From Lineus longissimus (lineage: Eukaryota; Nemertea; Pilidiophora; Heteronemertea; Lineidae), in the NCBI RefSeq assembly GCF_910592395.1, contig NC_088321.1, positions 1,240,001 through 1,304,000 of the forward strand: a DNA stretch of 64,000 nucleotides, read 5' to 3'. Under the pieces are notes generated by a model. The model ran no database searches and had not been told where the DNA came from. It saw nothing but the letters and a program-made list of their open reading frames with translations. This document shows, piece by piece, positions 45,977-56,600 of this stretch (its first letter is position 1; the number at the start of each line of letters is the position of its first letter). The translations under genes and the position numbers were made by a program.

Positions 45977-46335
45977 CTTCAGGTGACTAATATACACAGT
46001 AAGGGCCCTTTGTCATGTCAGATTCAGCGCTAAATATATTCCTCATACAAGCGAGGATCATTTCGACGTACTGTGATATGTGAGAGACCCCTATTGGCGA
46101 CTTTGTGTAACTTTATCTTGCCTGCCCAGCTGCTGCCTATAGTGTCCAGCACTAAATTGAACTGTGAGATGTGAGAGACTCCTATTGGCGACTTCATGTA
46201 ACTTTATCTTGCCTGCCTAGCCGCTGCCTATAGTGTCCAGCACTAAATTGAACTGTGAGATGTGAGAGACTCCTATTGGCGACTTCGTGTAACTTTATCT
46301 TGCCCGTCTAGCTACTGCCCATATTGTCCCTTTAA
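45977..46335. mobile_element. TTAA MITE, copy 3, with internal tandem amplification
   Basis: Matches copy 1 from cttcaggtgactaatataca to tattgtccctttaa, but the segment gtgagagactcctattggcg through gctgcctatagtgtcc is repeated about three times. The left terminus is missing. Confidence 0.8.
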
Positions 46336-47421
46336 GATCTGGATTGCCCAAAGTATGAATATGACTCAATTTCGACGCGTTTGAAAAAGCGTTTTGCTTT
46401 CATGTGATAAAAACCAACGATCATGCATTTGTTGTAGTGGCCTCAATGTCAATAAAATAACCTTGCATTGTATATGCCATATGGCGAGTAGTTCGTACAC
46501 AACAGTTATATTTTAACTAACTTAATTAAAAAAACCTCAATAAATTATTCTTAAATGAATAATAGGGCTTAGGAGCGATTTCCCGGGGGTGCAATAAAGT
46601 GAGGCATTGCACGCATGGGTTGCCCAGCAACCGGAAATGTCCCAGGCATCCCGCGAGGTCAGGTCACGTGTTCAACCTCGTATCTTGCCACATGTACAAC
46701 CTGATATCGAGGTAGTTGCAACTTTTTCAGACACACTAAAAGAACAGTCATAATCTACCCGATATATACAAAAGTCTGGACCATCTTTTTGGCTTGTGTC
46801 ATATAAACATTTCTCAGTTTTTTAAAGAATATTGATGCGTGTATAGGCAGGTGGTTGGAAGTCCTTGCGTACGCATGCATGTGGTATCTGCGTACGCTCG
46901 CGTACAGGGGGGGGGGGTGGGTCGTACTGACGAATCGAGAAGTGCTGTGCGCGTACGAATGAATGTTTTATCCAGCCGTTATAAACGAAAGTCTTGACAA
47001 TAATTTTGACATAAGTCATACAGTTATTTTTCAGCGTACGTTTGCAGCGGACCATCAATAACGCATTCAACTCATCAGGGAATACTGAAACAATGAATAC
47101 TAGTAATTATTCATAAGAACCACTCAAACAGTTTCATGTGAGTCAACCAAGAGTCGGTATAATGGCGTCCTCGTCCCCAGAGATGATAAGTTATGCCGTT
47201 GCAGTGTTGGTAAAGTGGCTGTCTCACTAGGGATGAGGTCAGTTTAAAGCGACCCCGTCCAACGGATTAAGTTTAAATGACGTTTTATAGTACTGTTTGG
47301 AAAGTGGTCGTGTCCCTTGGGACAAGGTGAAGAGTTTAACACAGTGCAATGGAGTCGGCATCCTTGAAACTGCCCCTCAGGTGCCTCGCTTATTTATAGC
47401 AGGTTTTGCAATCCGTACGCA
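46336..47421. other. No gene seen
   Basis: Non-coding, with a G run at about 46.91 kb and scattered cgtacg motifs. Confidence 0.5.
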
Positions 47422-47867
47422 TGACGTACAGACATTACGTTATCGCAGTCGAATGAATTCCACGCAGGCCTAGCCCATTACACGGTCTATTGTCTTCAAA
47501 CAAAGCCCCCGCTCGCCTAGGCCTAAATTCCCATTGTTCTACTGTCTTATCAAAGGGTCATCAGGACAAATCCTGATGAAAACGACCCCGAGAAACAGCT
47601 CCATTGGGTTCGATGGGCCCAAACGTCAACGACAAGAAACGTAATGTACAAACATTAAGTTATCGCTGTTGAACGTATTCCACGCAGGCCTTGCCCATTA
47701 CACAGTCTATTATCTTTAAACAAACCCCCGCTCGCCTGGGCCTAAATTCCCATTGTTCTACTGTCTTATCAAAGGATTATCATGGCAAATCCTGATGAAA
47801 ACGACCCCGAGAAACAGCTTCCATTGGGTTCGATGGGCCCAAACGTCAAGGACAAGAAACGTAATGA
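47422..47867. repeat. Tandem duplication of ~219 bp; second copy has a short ATG frame
   Basis: Two head-to-tail copies share ttctactgtcttatcaaagg and aatcctgatgaaaacgaccc. In the second copy a frame starts MANPDENDPEKQLPLGSMGP, hydrophilic and protein-like. In the first, the ATG is agg and a base is missing in cagctccatt. This could be a duplicated first coding exon, but no downstream exon was linked. Confidence 0.8.
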
Positions 47868-47912
47868 AGCAGGAGGTTCAGTATTATCATCTTGTCCTGA
47901 GCTGACTCTTTA

Positions 47913-48285
47913 TGCAAGTATCAATTCGTGTCTTGTACCCCCCCCCCCCCTCCTCAAGGGTACGACACCTTATCACCCTATAACGACATCTTAAGGCTCA
48001 AGCATCACCCTTTTTTCACCAATGCTACTTTTTCTTTCGTCAAGACATCACCATCAACAATATATCAGTTATCACCGTCATATAAAGTAACCGAACTAAT
48101 TTTACTGGGTCAGGCTGTATGTTCGACAAGACATCGACACATTAGCATCCTTATTCTTTCCAGCTTCGCCAAATTTTCACTAAAGGAAAAATAAATACTA
48201 CTCAAGCATCGACAAAGATTAGTGGTGATAGCTTAACTACCCTTGAGGAGGGGGGGGGGGTACAAGAAACGAATTGATACTAGCA
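47913..48285. mobile_element. TIR element with poly(C)/poly(G) tracts in its arms
   Basis: Inverted arms at 47913-47963 and 48238-48285 read tgcaagtatcaattcg, then tcttgta, a run of C, tcctcaaggg and ta; the right arm is the inverse with a G run. The inner ~270 bases are non-coding. No clear target duplication is visible. Confidence 0.8.
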
Positions 48286-49510
48286 TTAAGCGACACTCGT
48301 TTCATATTTGTTTACTCAGTGGTATATTCATGAAGCAATATTTTTTCAAATATTTAAAAGTTTTTAGTTTTGGACAACACACCAAACTCACGTCCATTAT
48401 TGTTACTCTCGACGTATACAGTTCATAACGACCCCGGTGACCTAGTCGTTAAAGGTCTACATCGTTCGTTGAATATTTGAAATTAATGACTGAATTTGAA
48501 ACTTTCTATTTGCTTTTGAATACACATTGTATTAACTTCAACATTGTCGTTGTGTATACATACGTACAATTACTATAAATACCAAGCTCCAGCAATGACG
48601 TGTACATCGTGTTACGACATTGTGTATAACTGCATTTCTATTTTCCTGGACTACCAGTGATATTCAACCGCGTACCCCTTTAAGACTTGAAGGTTTGAGG
48701 CCCGCTGGAAACCTCTTTCTGCTGGGCTAGTTGGTAAGCTATTAGCTACGTACATATAGGGTACAAAGCGCCTCATCGCCAGGCTTCTGGCATTAAACAC
48801 AGGCGTTTGGAAGTTTGGCCCTTTCATAAGGGATGAGACAAAAAACAAACTTTACTTTACTTGTGATTTTTACACAAAACTGACAACCAAAATTGCGATT
48901 TAACATTTCGAAGAGTTTCCCTAATCGGTGCATTAAATGTTTTAAACAGCTTCCGTATTGTGGGATACTTGGTTACAAGTTAGTGATTTTATGCAAATAG
49001 TTACTTAATTATGGTGCGCAGTTTTCGTTGCTATGGAAACGTTGTGGTGCTATTGTTCTTTTGATAACAGCGTTTACCGGGCATTCAAACAATGAATTGT
49101 GAATACCTGTACAAACAATCACACATTAACCCTTTTAAGCACCAATCGAGTAATTAGCGACATTACACCCTACAATAGTAGATGCCACCACAAAGTTACC
49201 AATGTTGCCATCAAAGGGTAACTCGTGTCAAATTTCACCATATAATGTTTTAGCTGTTTTTGACAAATGACTACGTCACTTTCTCATAAATCGGTAAGGT
49301 TTTCGAATCGAAATGCACATTTTCTAGAAATTGATGGTTTAATCCCGCCCGGACGGCTCGCTTCGATGCCGTTTTCGTTGATGACGTCACAACATGAACA
49401 TTTTCGCGGTCGCGGTGGTTTACATTTTCAGTTTCAGCATTTCAAACTACCATAAAGACCAGTTTGATACGACATGTCTCACCTAATTCTGTTTTAGTTT
49501 CTATTTACAG
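48286..49510. other. No supported gene
   Basis: Non-coding apart from a possible mini-exon near 49267 (MTTSLSHKS with donor gtaagg) discussed with the next feature. Confidence 0.4.
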
Positions 49511-49675
49511 GACGACACGCGAACGCAAGGACTGGACCTGGATTTTCCGTGTCTCCACCAACCGACGATCCGAGAGGAAAACGCGTTGTCGCACTTTTTC
49601 CTGTTTCTGGATGAGCCATTTTCTAAATTCTACTCATCTATCCTGGGAAGCAAGCTAGGATACCATTCATGTTAA
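49511..49675 (+). CDS. Possible terminal exon, 54 codons, unknown protein
   Basis: An acceptor (tttctatttacag) opens a frame beginning DDTRTQGLDLDFPCLHQPTI, continuing REENALSHFFLFLDEPFSKF and ending KLGYHSC, then TAA. Composition looks protein-like, but no family is recognised. An upstream ATG piece at 49267-49293 ends at gtaagg in phase 0 and would join in frame. Short length and lack of homology keep this tentative. Confidence 0.25.
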   Translation, partial: DDTRTQGLDLDFPCLHQPTIREENALSHFFLFLDEPFSKFYSSILGSKLGYHSC

Positions 49676-50498
49676 TAAGTATAGCACATACCATAACACA
49701 CTAGTAGCTGCTAATTACTAATTAATGGGTTAATTAGCGGTTGCTAAAACGTGCATTAAGCGCTGATGAGAATCATACAGCGAAAACTGGTCCCTAGTGG
49801 ACCTGCATTATCTATAGTGCATTCTGATTATGATTTACGAGTCTGTGCATAGGGAATGGCAACGAGGCAATTGGAACGAGGATTGTTGTTAAAACGCGAG
49901 CTATCGATTTTTCAGACATTGTTTCAGTTATACATCGAAGTTTACTGGAAACCGCAACCAGTTTAAATGTAAACTTGTCCCCGTGGTTAAATGGTTCTAC
50001 CAAATGGTACATTTGTACTACGATTTAGGATTTTGTGAATAGATTGGCTTGTCATGGGAACGAGGATTGCTACTGCAGCGCCAACCAGCGAACGCTAAGG
50101 AATATATTCAGTTTTGCCGGCATCCGACTTGAGTCGGTGCCATTTTGAATTGATGCAAAGAGCAAATACACAAAAATGCTATGAACTTGGAAAAGTGGAA
50201 TAACATGCTTTCGAGACAGCAGGGATCTAAACTCTCTTTCACACAGACGATACAAGCTATACATTTGCTGAGGACAAGTTCACTGGAAATGTTTTCTTGA
50301 GCTCGGAATCACTCGGAAGTTGTGGATAGGCTAAATCCCCCTAGTTACTCTTATTGAATCAAGGTGGTGCCGCAACACGTCTTTAGTTTCTTCTTATGAA
50401 CCTAGAGGGCGTCCTAAAAATCTTACCAACGATCGGATACGATATTTAGAAAGAATATCCCACCTTAACTGGAAAAAAATTGTACCTTCTATTTCAAG
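49676..50498. other. No gene seen; upstream flank of the GPCR gene
   Basis: Non-coding. The bases just before the GPCR Met (ttctatttcaag) resemble a splice acceptor, so a 5' UTR exon may exist here. Confidence 0.45.
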
Positions 50499-51512
50499 AT
50501 GCCGACGGACCATCCATGTGCCTCTCAGGACGAAACTCTCAAACAGTTGCTAAGCAACGAATCGGAAGTCTCGGATATTATCGTTCCGATCCCGGGACTG
50601 CGTGACTTCAACTTTGGAGTAATAATCTGGGCTCTTGGTGCCATCATCCCGGCAGGGATTGTTTTGAACACAATCAACTGTCTGATTTTCTCGCGGCTGC
50701 GGCGATACAACCGCGGTTTCTGCGCACCGACCGGGTATCTCTTTCATACCCTCGCCATTGTTGACATTTTGTACCTCGTTCTCGTATTTTTTATAAGTTT
50801 TCTTCCTTGTGCTTTTCTAAACATTCCGGGCGTGCCGTGTCTCTTTCTGGATTACGTAAAAGTCCGCATCATGGCCGAGCGATACGTGACGATGGCATTG
50901 GAGGGCGTCCGCATGGGGGCGCTATGGGTTTTCGTCGTCTGCTTATTAGAGCGGATCGTAGCAGTTCATGACCCTGCGCGAGCGCCATCTGTGGGAATAT
51001 GTCAATGCTCTTTGATCGTGGTTTTTTGTTCCTGTCTTGTGTGGTGTGTTTTAGATTTCGTCTGGACGGAAATACTCGGAATCGTCTTGTACAATTATAA
51101 AATCTGGGCCTTTCTAATCACATTAGGATTACCATGTGTCATAATATGCTTCACGACCATCCCACTTATTTTCTGGCTGTGTGCAAAGAGAGGATCGTGG
51201 CACAAATACCCGCCGGAACTTGCAGAAATCCAGGGGGCGCCATGTGTCACTGCGCGTTGCGTAGCAACGTCCGCCATGGTGATACTTTTCAATGTCCCCC
51301 TGGTGGTGGAAAAAGTAATTCACGTTTTCATGTCATTGGATATTATCAAGCCGTCGCGTTTCACGGAGTACATACACGCATATGAACTCGTTGCATTGCT
51401 ATTCATTTGCATGCTGGCGGCGTTTAAATTCATTGTTTATACAGCGTCCGGGGAGGATTTTAGATTTGAACTGGGGTGCCATAAAACACGGACCGACAAC
51501 GAAAACGGGTAA
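50499..51512 (+). CDS. Rhodopsin-like G-protein-coupled receptor, 337 aa, single coding exon
   Basis: Seven hydrophobic segments lie at about residues 38-66, 76-106, 128-155, 166-196, 203-229, 251-276 and 291-314. TM1 carries the Asn of NTINCLIF and TM2 has LAIVDILYL where LxxxD is expected. TM3 ends in ERIVAVHDP (E151-R152), in the place of the DRY motif. TM7 runs into FKFIVYTASGEDFRFEL, corresponding to NPxxY and helix 8 but lacking Asn-Pro. The N-terminus is short and contains one N-glycosylation sequon (NES). Intracellular loop 3 is short (KRGSWHKYPPELAEIQG). The TM7/helix-8 spelling (FIVYTASGEDFR) recalls peptide-receptor-like invertebrate GPCRs of the FMRFamide-receptor type, but the ligand cannot be inferred. 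An AATAAA occurs at about 52255. Confidence 0.85.
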   Translation: MPTDHPCASQDETLKQLLSNESEVSDIIVPIPGLRDFNFGVIIWALGAIIPAGIVLNTINCLIFSRLRRYNRGFCAPTGYLFHTLAIVDILYLVLVFFISFLPCAFLNIPGVPCLFLDYVKVRIMAERYVTMALEGVRMGALWVFVVCLLERIVAVHDPARAPSVGICQCSLIVVFCSCLVWCVLDFVWTEILGIVLYNYKIWAFLITLGLPCVIICFTTIPLIFWLCAKRGSWHKYPPELAEIQGAPCVTARCVATSAMVILFNVPLVVEKVIHVFMSLDIIKPSRFTEYIHAYELVALLFICMLAAFKFIVYTASGEDFRFELGCHKTRTDNENG

Positions 51513-53679
51513 ATTGCTACGTCAGTTCCTGCATTTCTCGATAGGGGACGCGTCGTTATTGGCTGTGATTGCAGGTTAACACTGAACGCGATTCCGGCAA
51601 CGCATGCGCTTTGTAACTTCACAAAATTTGGTTTGAACAGCTTCCCTCCTGGCTACACTTTGACTTTCTCACGAGACTGGTGTGGTATTTTGTGACGTCA
51701 CGTCGTTACCAAGCGCAGACAGACCTTTGAAATACAGAAAGCACATTACTTCGTTCTTCAATCGAATACGCCAATATCTTGGCGAATTAGTATATTCACA
51801 ATTTTTTATCAACACCAGCCATCTTTTTATCTGATTTTGAAAATGTATATGCAAGTCCGATGTCAAAGCGGTAATATGTCATTCTCCTTCAGCAGGCTTT
51901 TGTATAATACGCAATCAAAACCTCTCTGAAATTGGGCCGATTTGGTTTAATGTCAGGGACATTACATCAAACACGCATCATACCCCGCTATCCCTTCCTG
52001 GCCTGACCTGTCGTTGCAACAGAGACCTTGTAGTAAGTTTGAACTGAGCTGGCCCAGCAACTCGGATGATATATAACCCCGCGTCTGCGGGTGGCCGAAA
52101 TTGGCCTCCGTTCTGTACGATGAGAAAGCCTGCGAAGGGAGGATGACTCATTCGATAGTTACGCAATAGCCATGGGTGTGACTACACAGCTATACAAAGG
52201 ACCCTTTTTTATTTTATACCACTTTCGGATGATAAATGTGTTTTTATTCATACAAATAAAGTATTCGTTTAACATCACGATTTTGTCACTTGCCTCGCGA
52301 TTTGCGTACGTACGCAAGAGTGGTATGTCTCCAATCTGCACATGCGTACGGGGAGGGTAGAACATCGGAAGGGTGTGCGTACGTAGAATATCGGATTGGT
52401 TCTACCGGTCCGAAATTCTCAAGTTGTAGATTTAGCAGTTCTACTGAAAGGTTTCGAGACGAAAGGGTTAAAGCGTGAAGTCGAATGACAACTTCTACAA
52501 TAGTTGACATCAGACTCAGACGTGTTATGGCCACGGGTGAACACGATGGAAGGAAGAGCTTTGCTTTATCTCTTCGAGGGGGTGTACACAATCAAGAGAA
52601 AAGCACGACTTTCACTCGTCTGAGGTTCGAAATCCCTTCGAGATATCGCCGGACAGAAAAAGGTGGGTGAATCTTTTCTTCAAATGTTTTAGATCAAAAT
52701 TTCTCACAGTTTCTAAACAAATATAACCCTTGATAACAACAAAGCTAAGAGAAGTTATCAATGAACCCATATTTACTAAATATTCCTGTCTGACTGTCAA
52801 TTCGTGACAGCAACTTTTGAACTTTGCTAGAAAGTGATAGTTTAGGTAACATTTTCAAAATGGCGTCATACATGCTACAGTTAGTGTCATTATTATTAAA
52901 TTTTGACTTTGAATTGTAACATAACATGCATCTAAAAAACGACAAAAAAGTTATTGCTGTCCAATTACATACAACCAAGTTTATATCTCAATTTAAAGGT
53001 CATCTCCATTCGTTCAAAGATTTGAAAATTGAACTCGAATTAGAAAAGTTCTAATTTTGTGTATATAAGTTTCAGTAATACCGTTGAGTGGTCAGACCTA
53101 GATTTTTTGTTCTAGCGAATTAGCGTGCATAATATCTGCACAGCTGTACAATATTTACTGTAAACTGCTAAAGTTTCGCGTCTTTTTATTTCTGCGACAC
53201 GCGCGAAATATTTGGCGGTTTTTACAGTAAATTATTTATCAGGGATTATATCGTGATATACATGGTCAAAGAGAGAATATATCGTGAAAGTCTTAAAGCC
53301 TATATCTTCACAACGGCATGATAAATATGATAAAGGCCAGAGTATTCCATAATGCGAGTAATCTTTTGATCAGTATGATTTTATTCGAACCAACATATAT
53401 CACATTTTCTTATCCTCTCAGAAATGTTGATAAGATATCATTTGTTACTTGCGCAAGAGTACCTTGATTTTTGATTAAAATGTGATCAAGTTTATTCTCG
53501 TTTTGTCTGTAGAATTTAGGCCTACTGTCACTTTTGTGCAAAGCTTAGTGAAAACAAATTGGAGCGGTTATAAGAGTATTATTCAGTGCGTGTACGCCTG
53601 GGAAAATTCATCCATTCCGTAACGTATTGTTTGCATTTTGATGTCATTCTGTAACAACAGATTTTGTGTTTTGTTTCAG
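51513..53679. other. No supported gene
   Basis: 3' flank of the GPCR and 5' flank of the next gene. Because the first coding exon at 53680 begins at a splice acceptor, a non-coding first exon and promoter of that gene should lie here or upstream. Confidence 0.45.
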
Positions 53680-53683
53680 AGCC

Positions 53684-56600
53684 ATGCGACAGGGGGCGCT
53701 TATCACACTCCTCAGCCTCGTTCTGGGAGCGCAGGCGGCTTGGGACACGAGCATCTGTTCGCCAGTGCCGCAAGGGAATCCAACGTCAGGTAAATAGCCA
53801 GGTTTCGCAATCCGCGTACCAACGACGAAGTACGAAAACGTTGGTGTCGCCAATTCCTGAGCTTTGGTTGGGTAACAAGAAGGTTTCGGATATACAATTG
53901 ATTAAGGTGAATTGGCTTGTTGCCAACTTAGATACTGGCAAAGTACTCAGCCGTTCAAAGCTAGAAATGCATGTTGTTAATGTCGCGCTGCTATAAAAAT
54001 GATTGTCCTTCTCCAGGACCGCCGCTACCGACCGTCCCAGACCGCTACGAGACGCACGTGGAGTGTAACTTCGTCCAACAGAAACGGACCATCGTGTCGG
54101 CGGAGTATTATGACGGTCCTGGGAACAGAGGAACAATCATGATGTCTGAGCCAGGACAGGTTGAGTTGAACGCCATCTATAATTATCAGACAGGGCAGAT
54201 CCTGTTTTACACCCCGTTCCAGAATGGTAGGTAAAAGTGAGGTTAGAAAATACCCGAGTATATTTCGAAACGTTCTCCTAATAGCATACTAAGTAATTAT
54301 TATCAAATTCATGATGTCAGAGCTAAGGCAAGTATCACAAAAGCCTTTGGACGAACATTTATTATCGGCGACCACCGCGCCCTCTAGTCGAAAAGGTTGG
54401 GGCATTTTCAAAGAAAAGTGTAGGAATAGGATGTAACTAGTTTTTCATAGCGGATCCTACCCGAGAGATCACAAATGTAAAGATATCTTGCTGTTTTTCA
54501 GGGTACGCCTGTCAAGTGGCCGATCCAGCCACAAGCCCACAGAAGTTTCTTTTCCCCTACACAACAGTGAACGGGACCAAGTACTTAGCCTCTGCTGCCA
54601 TGGTCCTGAATTTCGACAACACCAAGACGCCGTTCATATACGTCGGAAAAGAAACGGTACGTCCACAGCCACCAGAACGAAGGCGTTGATCAACTTCTTT
54701 CAATATTGGTCCTGTATTTCCGCGTGTTGGTTCCCTCGTGCAACGCGCGAGTTGGAAGTTAGACGTCGGTAAATACTGCGATGACCCAAGACCCTCGACT
54801 GGGCGGCTCGCGGCCCAGGATAGGTAAACCCGACATTCAGAGAAGACGACAGAATACACATGCGCAGGAAGAGGTCCATTTACTGCAGTTCGAGTAGGAA
54901 TCGGGACGTTCCCAATGGATTTGTGCACCAAGACCCTCACGACATAATATGATTCGTGACTCACTCGGCTTATCACAGCTGGCGGCAGAATGATTAACTT
55001 CTCAATGTTGTTTTTCAGATTCGCGGTATTCCCGTTCATCACTGGAAGACTTGTGCCTACTGGCGAGGAATAGAGGCCACCATGAATCTCGATTGGTATT
55101 GGTCAGGTAAGCGTAACCATGGCAATGTTTGTTTACCTTAGTAATCCAAAGAATTACACCGGGGAGGTTTTGAATGCATGGAACAGCGAAATACACACAC
55201 GCATCACATGAAATACCTTCAATTTGGCTCTTCGAATAAGCATTCACCCGCCCTCTTCCACTCATATTTCAGACAACACGATGTGGAATTCTCCCGGTAC
55301 GAATCAATCTATCCCAATACGGGCCGTCGCTGTGGGCAAAATCAGTACACCAGGGGCACCCAGCCGCACATTCGACCATCGGTATGACTTCATCCATTTC
55401 TTGCCGAACGCAGTCCGACCAGAAACGACATTTGAGGTAGGTTATTCTGCCTTTTCTTTGTCTATGCTTGTGGCTACTACCAAAAAGGAAGCGGCTCACT
55501 TTTTCATATGTTGCAATTCATGATCTTAGGCTGTGTGAAATTAACGTTAAACTTTCTTGAATAATGATAGTATCGACTCTTTCCCGTTCATTTCAGACGC
55601 CCCCAGGTACCATCTGCAAGAACCAACTCAGCACCAAGGCGATCCCAAACATCGCGCAACATTTCAAGTTCAACATGGAAATCACGCAACCAGAGACGAA
55701 ACTAACTCTATACACAAAAGTAAGTTCACTTCGCTACAGTGCATCGTCGCATTCTAAAACACATTCGTGACAATGAACCACAGCTTACAGTGGACAATGC
55801 ACTATGCGCCCACTGTGCCTCGTTTTGACTGCTTGGGTTGGTGCAAAATATGGAAGCAGTCAAAAAGCAGTAGAAATCTCATTTCATGCTTTACTTTTAG
55901 GTGTTTCGGAATAATGTTTTCATCACCTAGGGGTACTAGCCTGTCCACTCAATATGTTATATAATTGGGCCCGCAACCAGACCCTGTAATCCATTCTTTC
56001 CCATATTAAGTGAATGTTGTTGTAGTTGTCACCATTGGATCTGTTCCACATGAACCGTCATCGTATGTTTTCTCTTCACAGGAATGGTATGACTACAAGG
56101 CTCGCCTCGTCCGCCTGGATAGAAAGCCAGTCTCCATCGGCGGTGGCAATCAGAACACGATCACCGAAATTCACGACTTCAATACGGGTACGTGACGTTA
56201 ACTTGCCCCTTACCCGTAGTTAAAGCGAACTTCTGACGAGCAGTACAATATTTTCAATTCATTTCAGGTGTCATGTACACGACAGACCAGGTACTCGGCA
56301 ACTGCTCCTACAAACCCATACCTAAGGTCAACGAAATTACGTCAGAGGTCCTCGCCGACGGCGCGAACGTGAGGATCCGAAACCCCCTCGAATTCCTCCA
56401 GCTAGACAAGTACCCGTACACCTACACGGGCACGCGCACAATCCGCGGCGTGACCTGTGACGTATGGATAACCCAGCGCAATGATTGGCCACAGGGAGCA
56501 ACAAACAACTTCACGTCAACATGGGAATGGTACTTCTCGACCTCTGATTGGGTGACGGCTTCAGGGCAGGTGTTCGAGCGCGGGGAGCCAATGATGTTGG

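Noticed and set aside
48651-48848. 65-codon minus-strand frame
   Set aside because: No recognisable domain and no supporting splice sites.
54557-55042. 161-codon minus-strand frame
   Set aside because: Overlaps two well-supported plus-strand exons and an intron; no domain is visible.
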